From positions 1-27,572 of the forward strand of contig MZNV01002442.1 of the NCBI GenBank assembly GCA_002081555.1: a DNA stretch of 27,572 nt. Reading direction: 5' to 3'. The translations under genes and the position numbers were made by a program. Position 1 is the stretch's first letter, and the number at the start of each line of letters is the position of its first letter. Below the pieces are notes generated by a model. That model ran no database searches. It was not told the DNA's origin and worked only from the letters and a program-made list of their open reading frames with translations. Positions 21,099 through 27,572 of this stretch are shown here, piece by piece. Source of the stretch: Protostelium mycophagum. Lineage: Eukaryota; Evosea; Variosea; Protosteliida; Protosteliaceae.

Positions 21099-21192
21099 AT
21101 TAGTAGCAGCTGGCGCACGGTTATAACCGCGATTTTAACCGTGCTTGGCACGTTAGGAGCATTAGTAGCAGCCAGGTCACGGTAGTTACCGT
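21099..21192. repeat. Palindrome cluster between transporter and the 225-aa gene
   Basis: A 12-mer attagtagcagc occurs at 21099-21110 and 21161-21172. Between and after the copies are inverted repeats: gcacggtta...taaccgtgc at 21115-21144, containing the perfect palindrome cggttataaccg, and acggta-gt-taccgt at 21179-21192. The AACCG cores resemble Myb-type binding sites, and the position, 90-180 bases upstream of the next gene, would fit a promoter element. Confidence 0.7.
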
Positions 21193-21282
21193 AATTCCTC
21201 ACCACCAAAATTTCAAAGTGAATAAAGGTGCATCGGTAATTGTAGAGTATATTTATTTTTTTTCGATATCCGAGGATTGTGA

Positions 21283-21960
21283 ATGAATGAAATTTTTGCG
21301 TCAGCAACATCTCACAAAATGACAGCAGAGTCAGCGGATCAACCAGCCACAGATGCAGATCTTTACAAATTAGCATCAGAATTGAGCTCACCTGCATTCA
21401 CAGAGCAGTTGACTTCTTGGAGAGAAGAGCGAGATGATATGAGGAGTACATGTGAGGAATTATGGCGTGGTGGCACATTATTTAGACAGTGGTGGTCTCG
21501 TCTTTCATCTCCTGTTCAATCAGCTCTCGTATATACCTCCTTAGAGGATGTGATCAATAATCACGATATGGCCCCTCTCACAGCTCTTGTCAGCCCAGAA
21601 TTAACTGACATGGAATTATTACTGCGACATGGTGGGGAGAATCTGTTGGAACTCCTCCAAAATCTTTCCATATCCAGAGAGAACAGCACACAGGTGGGCC
21701 AAGTTGTCATTCTCTTTCATTCAGCCCCGTCGTACGTTATGCAACTTTGTATTAATGATAAAAAGGTATTTGATTTCAAAGAACTGCTGTCATCATTACA
21801 ATTAGAGGGAGATTCAGACCGAACATCACCACCCATAGAAGGTGGAGTGGAGAGTACCCTGGTTCCAATGAAGATCGTCCGGTCATGCATCCTCTTACAG
21901 TTCATGTTGAACGTACTTCTCGTCTTTCAACAAGAGAAGGACAGAATACCCACAATATAA
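21283..21960 (+). CDS. Hypothetical protein (225 aa), apparently single exon
   Basis: An uninterrupted frame with protein-like composition; I do not recognise a family. It starts MNEIFASATSHKMTAES, and the second Met (21319) is an alternative start. It contains FTEQLTSWREERDDMRSTCE, then LFRQWWSRLSSPVQSALVY, then MAPLTALVSPELTDMELL and GGENLLELLQNLS. It looks mostly alpha-helical and soluble; the C-terminal LLQFMLNVLLVFQQ is hydrophobic but short. The stop at 21958-21960 lies 7 bases from the stop of the opposing Pol I subunit gene. Confidence 0.7.
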   Translation: MNEIFASATSHKMTAESADQPATDADLYKLASELSSPAFTEQLTSWREERDDMRSTCEELWRGGTLFRQWWSRLSSPVQSALVYTSLEDVINNHDMAPLTALVSPELTDMELLLRHGGENLLELLQNLSISRENSTQVGQVVILFHSAPSYVMQLCINDKKVFDFKELLSSLQLEGDSDRTSPPIEGGVESTLVPMKIVRSCILLQFMLNVLLVFQQEKDRIPTI

Positions 21961-21967
21961 AGACACC

Positions 21968-23502
21968 TCACTCAGGTTTATTTTTTGGATTTTTTGGTCT
22001 TCTTCTCTTCGACTTCTTCGGTTTTCCTCTTCTATTTTCTTTAAATAATACTTTATCATTTGAAATTCAAATCTTTTCAAAAATCTAAAACTTTTGATTT
22101 TTATATTGAAACTTTACCTTTTTTGATTTTTCTTCTGGCTCTTCCTCCTTCTTTGTCTTTTTTTTCTCTGTCTTTTTCTCTTCCTTCTTCTTGTCTACTT
22201 TCTTCGCAGGCGTCTTTCCTGGGTTTGCAAATGTGGGCTTGGCCACCTTTGGTGGAACTTGTTTATCTCAGTCATTTTGTTTGCGGAGGTCTTCGACGCT
22301 GCGGCATTTTTTTGAAGACTTTGTCTTTACTGTTCGTCAGGTGACTTGGGAATATAAATAAATAAAAACAGGTGTCTTTGCCGTCAACATTGTCCATTGT
22401 GTCGCAACAATATTTCTGGTGAAGAGGATGCATGTTTTGATATGTTTGACCATAGATCATCTTACCGACACCAAGAGGCGTCCATCGCAGCTTGAGCGAC
22501 TTTGTGTCGATCTCATGTTTCAGCTTAGTGGTCACATTTGTGGGTGGTGGGACCTCAGGAATATCAATGTGTTCAAGTACAGACACGTACTTACTGAATG
22601 GCTTGCCTTTATTTTTCAGAAATCAAAGAAAAGATATCATTCCCACAAGGTATATATCAATAAATTACTCACCTATTGCATAACCATTGTTCTTTTTGCT
22701 GGGTAGAATGGGGACGTAGTGAAGACATTCGTCTAAAGGCTGCTGCTGCAAATCATATTTCTCGCCGTCGACTGAAAGCGTGCCAACCTGTGAAAAATAA
22801 GAAGAATGCTATAAAATCGTGACTCCTCACCGATTTATATTTATCCTCTTGTGTCAATTTGAAGTTTTTGTTGTTAAGATCATCGATGGACATCTGAAGA
22901 GGGTCATTTTGGTTGATGATCGCAGCGACAAGATGAATCAGTGCCAAGAAAAACGAGACTGAAGGGTGATTCTCACATTTTTGGGGATTTTAAAGAGCCA
23001 TAATTGTTTCTTGCCGTCATTCAGAACGTTATCGTACAGATCAGTGACTTTTGGTTTCTTCCCAAAGACATCTACAAAATCTTCTGGGATGACATCTGAT
23101 CATCATTTCAGGCCTCCATCATGAAGTGAGGGTATTTACCAACGCTTTCCTCTGCAACATCAACCTCCTTTTCTTCCTCTTCGACTTCCTCCTTGCCGGA
23201 GTCCGCCTTCTCTTCTTCCTCCATTACATCATCCTTCTCTTCCTCAACAGCCTCTTCCTTCTTCTTCTCCTTTTTTTGTTTCTTCTCCTTCTTGGCTTTT
23301 TTATCCTTCTATATATTGATCAGGATCAATTGATCAATAACTGTTATTACCTTGGCCTTCTTCTCTTTTTTCTCCTTTTTCCTGGCCTTCCTCTCTTCCT
23401 TTGTTTCGGTCTTCTGTTCTTCCTGATCTTGAACGATATGTTAGGGTACACATATTTCACAACGTGAGGCATACCCGATTGCTCTGGTTCGCTGTCAGAC
23501 AT
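21968..23502 (-). CDS. Lys-rich protein resembling RNA polymerase I subunit A34/PAF49
   Basis: The start ATG is at 23502-23500 (MSDSEPEQSG). After a 47-nt intron the next exons are extremely Lys/Glu-rich (KARKKEKKEKKAK, KKEKKQKKEKKKEE). The core then reads VIPEDFVDVFGKKPKVTDLY, KKQLWLFKIPKN, MSIDDLNNKNFKL, KYKSVGTLSVDGEKYDLQ and CLHYVPILPSKK. Next come IPEVPPPTNVTTKLK and LKLRWTPLGVG, then a second basic tail (KTPAKKVDKKKEEKK ... PKKSKRRRPKNPKN) ending at 21970-21968. The order of W-L-x-x-x-P, strand-rich core, EVPPP, LKLRWTPLG and Lys-rich tail fits the A34.5/PAF49 subunit, which pairs with A49 in Pol I. The basic N-terminal extension is unusual for the family. Several exon joins around 22320-22390 and 22900-22990 are unresolved. 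Confidence 0.6.
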
Positions 23503-23625
23503 CTTGAAAGAGGATAGGATCGGTGATGTTGAAAAAGACGAGAAACGAGTTGAGATTCAAGTTGAAAAATTCAGAAAAAAATGGTTGGGGCGTGATGTGA
23601 TGTGATAAAATCACATTTCAAAATC
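23503..23625. promoter_or_regulatory. Shared divergent promoter, A34-like / Pet100-like
   Basis: Only 123 bases separate the two divergent ATGs, so both transcripts must start here. A short direct repeat gtgatgtgatgtgat lies at about 23592-23606. No core element is identifiable. Confidence 0.5.
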
Positions 23626-23885
23626 ATGGCGGTCACGCAGCGCGCAATGACCTCTAAAGGCGCCATGACTGGCCTCCAAAAATTCTACCAGAAGACTAAA
23701 TTGGAATGGTTCAAACTCAGTGTATATATTGCAATGCCCATAGCCGTTTCATATCTCGTTGGACATCCAAAGGCAGAGGAATGGTTAAAGAAAAATGTGA
23801 GTTCATCGTTTCAATACGAATCTGATCAAAACAGTATTCCTTCGTGAAAGACTGGGATAGCGAAGAGCGCAGACCCAGAAAATAA
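23626..23885 (+). CDS. Small single-pass mitochondrial protein, Pet100-like
   Basis: Two exons, 23626-23796 and 23835-23885, with a 38-nt intron (gtgagt...aaacag) encode 73 residues. The start MAVTQRAMTSKGAM is basic and could be a targeting sequence; the next part, KLEWFKLSVYIAMPIAVSYLV, forms one membrane helix. It is followed by a charged end (KDWDSEERRPRK). The pattern KLE-x-FK-x-x-x-Y-x-x-x-P-x-A resembles Pet100, a cytochrome c oxidase assembly factor of the inner membrane. The protein is short and the match rests on one segment, so another small mitochondrial membrane protein is possible. Confidence 0.6.
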
Positions 23886-23984
23886 GATCATCAACCGCCT
23901 CGAGCGAATAAACAAGAGGAGCCTCAAACACCCAACACTTGAGGTCATGCACATAAAATGAGGATCTTACATTCAGACTTTTAT

Positions 23985-26900
23985 TTACATATGTGGGGCC
24001 CAACCAACGTACATGACAGACAAATTGTCCAGAGAGGTGGCGTGCTGGATCTGAAGGTGAACTTGAGCTTCTACAGACTGTTGAAATCCTGAGGCACTCT
24101 TGCCTTCCAGCCTTCTGTCTATATCTTTCATCGTGTTGACAGCTTCCTCGTTGACGGTCTCGCTCTGTTTCTTTTAATTCAAATATCGTAATGATTTTTC
24201 ATGATTTTGTACCACAAAAAATATTATATTTGCATTTAAAATACTTTTTCCCAAAAAGCAGAAAAATATGCCCTTCATAGCAAGGCCACAAACCAAAAAT
24301 ACGACGGAGAGATACAAATATCTTTACATTTTTGCCCTTGCTTTTTACCCACTCCACAAGTGGATCGTGAATGAATGTCTCCAGTACACTCATCAATGTC
24401 TCTCTACACACGGTCAATTCCATTTTCGTTTGTCTACAACAAGATCACCTGTGCTCTCTCAAAAGTCTCATGGACTGTTCACAGATGGTAAGAAAGAGTC
24501 CTCTATACGACAAGACTCCCATGGCGTCGAGCATGTTGTGTGTCAGACGGAAAGGGACTGTCTCTGGCTCTGTGAAAGTGAGGGCTTTAGAGAATAGACA
24601 GTTGAAATCGACGTGGACGCAGTCTCCGTTGTTGGCATCTAAGAGAAGGTTCTCGCAGTGGCGGTCTCCTAATCTGCGACAAATGAATCCTGATCAGTTG
24701 GAATAAGGGCTCACCCTACAATGTAACCGATGATGGACATCACTGCCGCTGATTTGGAAAATGCGTTCCTGGCGAGCAGCCAAGAGGAGGGGTCTGAGAA
24801 TTTCTCCAGAAACCACTTGTGAAGGACAGCTGGTGTCCACAGTGGCAAGATCTGATCTCTAAACATGACCAACCTGCATAGTTTGAATTCAAGAATCAAA
24901 GAAGTCTCTCACTTGGTCTCTGGTGGTTGGTTTTTCTTGGACAGAAGGTCCTTTGTTGTCTTCTGAGCTTTTGCGAAATTTTCCACCCCCAATTTGGCGC
25001 CGTAAAGAGGCTGCATGATGCTTCTCAATGTGTGCGTGTCCTCGATCCACTCGATGATTCCTGATTCTTCATTGAGAGGAACCACACTGTATGTTCTGAT
25101 GTACAGGCCGTGCTTTCTGCACTCTCCGTCCTTTTTGAATAGTTTGTTGATCATGGTATTAAACTCCATCATGCGGGTGTCCTTCCTCAGATCATCTTTA
25201 GGTTTGCACAAGAAATTGTACTTTTTGCCGTCGGTGCCCTTTTTTGGTCAAAGACTTTTCTTTGAAATGGAAAACAGACCTGCATAGTCAACTTCTTCGG
25301 CTTCTGCATGGACGACATCACAGTGACAGAGTCTAGGATGGATTTGATCAGCGGGGGGTTCTCTTCAAAGGCCGTAAACTTGTCCCCGGGCTTCTTACCG
25401 TCTTCATGTGGTTGTGGTAGAGTGATCGTGAAAGAGGACTGTAACGGCACCAAGATGTTTTGTGATGGCAAGTCGTTTTTTAAGAACTTCTTTTGTCTAC
25501 TGTCTATCGCAGGGAGGTTGTTAATGGACAAGGGTTTGGTGTTGTCTGGTGTGTAATCACACAGAGTGATTAAGAAGGTGCAGAGATCGTTGAATTTTGA
25601 CAGATTGACTGTGGCGCCCAGGCTGGTCTTGATGTCTGCGAGTCTCAGTTTTGGCGGGAAAGTGTAGATTCAAAATTTGAAATCTCACTGTTGGCACGAG
25701 ATCTCCTGGTGGCAGAGGCTGAGGAGAGCACAGAGGCCATCAGCCAACTGACTTGCTTTGGGTATGTCTTGAGCACTTTGACGATGATCTTCTGTATATT
25801 GTCGTGTGCTGCTCCATTGTTGTGACAGATTCTACTGATGAGCTGTGGGATACAGGTGTACCACTGATAACAGCTTATGTCCGCTTTACTCATGTTCCTG
25901 GAACAATAAGACATCTCAATATGGTCTAGGTGTAGATTCAATAGGATGACAATACTCACGAGCAAAGCTTGTTGTAAGTGTCCAGTGTGGGAGACTTGGA
26001 GGTTGGCTTTTCTGAATTTGTGATCTGGGCGCCAAAATCGAGATAAGCAGTTAAGAGTCTTGGCATAGAGTGGTGTATGTATTCGCTTCCACACTGCAAG
26101 GATTTGACTGTTTCTGTCAATCTGACATTATTGACACATGACATAGTGTGATGTCATACCGTATCCATCTATGGTGTGGTACAGCCATTCTAATGGTAGT
26201 TTTTGATCTTCGTGCTTGCACTTGAAGATGTACCTCTCGTCGTTTTCTTTGAGGAATTTAATCCACAATGAATCGCAGTATCTCCCATAATAGAAGTATC
26301 CCTTCTCCCAACTATCAATGTTCAGAATCATCTACTCCCACAAACTCATTATTCTATACAAGATAACACAAAAATGTATTCTGAGATATTCGTACTTGGG
26401 TCTGGACTTGACGACTCTTTCGTACTGTTGCATGAGTTGTGGTGGCTCTGCCAGCTCCAACGTTTGAGACCATCTCGCCACGGAGAGCAAGACTTTTCCC
26501 AGCATCTTGGTATCTTCTTCCTTGTTCCTCGAATCTTGTCTGCGGCTGATCCAATTACGTAAGAGTTGTAGAGCGACGTGAAATTCCCCCTTTTTCCATT
26601 TAATCTTGGCATCCTCCATGAAATAGCCACTGGGTTGCACCTTATCCAATTTCGCCCTCAGTAACTCCGCTGATGCCATCTACATCGAGTCAGAATATTC
26701 ATATCTCCCGCCAAAATATTCCTTTGCTGTACAGAGCAGATATTCACAAGCGAAACAAATGATTACTGACCTGCAATTGGTCTGATTTTCTGGCCATCTT
26801 GACAATGTCTAATGATATCTGTGATGACTTGTGTCTGGGCACAAAGTCTTTTACACGATCTTGTATGATCTGTAATAGCACCCTTCTCACCGATAAGATC

Positions 26901-27467
26901 GGCTCCCTAGATCTAAAAGTGTCTTCTACAACGCCCAGTCTCGAGGACCAATACTTGGAGACTTCCTCTTCGAGTCGGGATACCAGTGTTTTGTCCTCTT
27001 GGGCACTTTCCATTATGGGTTTTATGATTCTATGCGTCCCCTCTATTTCCGAGAAAATATGAAGTTTCCTGAGAAATGGATACGAGGCTTCGTAGGATTG
27101 TACAGTGGACACGGAGAGTGACACCATCATTTCCGATCTGCCTTTAGATAAGGCAGCCAGTAGGTCACCTTCTTTATCTTCTTTTACGCTAAGAAGGCAT
27201 CTGTACGAGTTGAGTGGATTCCTGCAAACAAGAATATTTCCATGACTTTCACCTGCCAACTTGGACTTCAAAATTGTCAACATTCGGTCTTCTCAGCAGC
27301 TCCTTCAGCTCATCCCAATTGCCAAGCCGCCACGCGGCTTGTGACGCGTAAGATGCGAGTATCTTATTGTTTTCAGAATCCTCTCCATCTTTCTGTATCC
27401 CTTGTGTCGCCAACATCAACATAGTCTGTGTGTTTCCTGCGTGTTGAAGACATTCCAACAGCCCAAT
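23985..27467 (-). CDS. ATR: ATR checkpoint kinase (PI3K-related), C-terminal part
   Basis: ATR phosphorylates checkpoint targets when single-stranded DNA accumulates. Only the C-terminal part lies here; the first visible exon begins at 27467 and the gene continues beyond the window. FAT-domain pieces: [75 protein letters not shown] and [15 protein letters not shown]. Kinase domain: [64 protein letters not shown], then catalytic [10 protein letters not shown] and HVDFNCLF, the latter an ATR-specific form of the activation segment, then VPFRLTHNM. The FATC end is [13 protein letters not shown], followed by TAA at 23987-23985. The many introns are mostly 40-200 nt. Motif order and spacing match ATR throughout, rather than ATM or DNA-PK. 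Confidence 0.95.
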
Positions 27468-27499
27468 CTGTAATGTTGAGAGGAGAATAAACCAAGTTC

Positions 27500-27572
27500 A
27501 GTTCGTCACGAGGGCTTCCCAAGTGGTCTCCCACCTTAGTACTGGCCTCGCTCAGACACGCTTGACTTCGCA
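27500..27572 (-). rRNA. 5S rRNA sequence, 3' half (cut by window edge)
   Basis: Read on the minus strand the last 73 bases match the 3' part of eukaryotic 5S rRNA. The string agtcaagc corresponds to the agctaagc element, and ccagtactaaggtgggag then accacttgggaa corresponds to the conserved helix region with the box C GGATGGGAGACC. The end gacgaact would pair with a 5' agttcgtc beyond the window. It lies inside an intron of ATR, same strand, the acceptor being 33 bases downstream at 27468. No run of four or more T follows the 3' end, which makes a functional Pol III terminator doubtful. It may be a dispersed 5S gene, a pseudogene or a 5S-derived SINE. Confidence 0.85.

Noticed and set aside
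23126-23467. Plus-strand Leu/Phe-rich ORF resembling a membrane protein
   Set aside because: It is the antisense of the Lys/Glu-rich exons of the A34-like gene, and its hydrophobicity is a by-product.
1-27572. CRISPR array, bacterial operon, transposase or viral replication module
   Set aside because: No regularly spaced repeats, no transposase or integrase motifs and no Shine-Dalgarno pattern; spliceosomal introns run throughout.

Overview
This is eukaryotic nuclear DNA, densely packed on both strands and rich in short spliceosomal introns. About fourteen protein-coding genes can be read, and conceptual splicing gives frame-consistent proteins for most of them. The best clue to lineage is an intron-less gene at 16.5-17.7 kb with an N-terminal homeodomain followed by ankyrin repeats, the architecture of the Dictyostelium protein Wariai. 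With an animal-type haem peroxidase, an Eplin-like LIM protein and an Alba-RGG protein, this suggests a non-dictyostelid amoebozoan such as a protosteloid amoeba. A unicellular holozoan is the main alternative. The lineage call is inference.

Layout. 1-802 (-): start of an unknown protein, cut by the window edge. 1237-3893 (-): TFIIE alpha. 4002-4443 (+): 6-pyruvoyl-tetrahydropterin synthase, divergent from TFIIE alpha. 5014-7976 (-): an arginine-rich N-terminus spliced onto a SAM-dependent methyltransferase. 8110-9482 (-): Alba-RGG protein. 10324-13516 (+): secreted haem peroxidase fused to a cupredoxin-like domain with a probable GPI tail. 13685-14411 (+): GNAT acetyltransferase. 14591-16506 (+): LIM protein with a long charged helix. 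16538-17683 (-): homeodomain-ankyrin protein. 18955-21016 (+): FLVCR-like major-facilitator transporter. 21283-21960 (+): unknown 225-aa protein. 21968-23502 (-): RNA polymerase I A34-like subunit. 23626-23885 (+): small Pet100-like protein. 23985-27467 (-): C-terminal part of ATR kinase. 27500-27572 (-): the 3' half of a 5S rRNA sequence inside an ATR intron.

The genes are mostly unrelated housekeeping functions (transcription, DNA damage, pterin synthesis, mitochondrial assembly), so this is an ordinary compact chromosome segment rather than one dedicated system. The unusual features are introns down to 25-39 nt, two GC-AG introns, introns and 3' splice sites that share the motif GTTGTAG, poly(A) signals overlapping stop codons, and two uncommon fusions: peroxidase-cupredoxin and Arg-rich-methyltransferase. 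Exon boundaries were derived by eye from frame continuity and family resemblance; no alignment was run.
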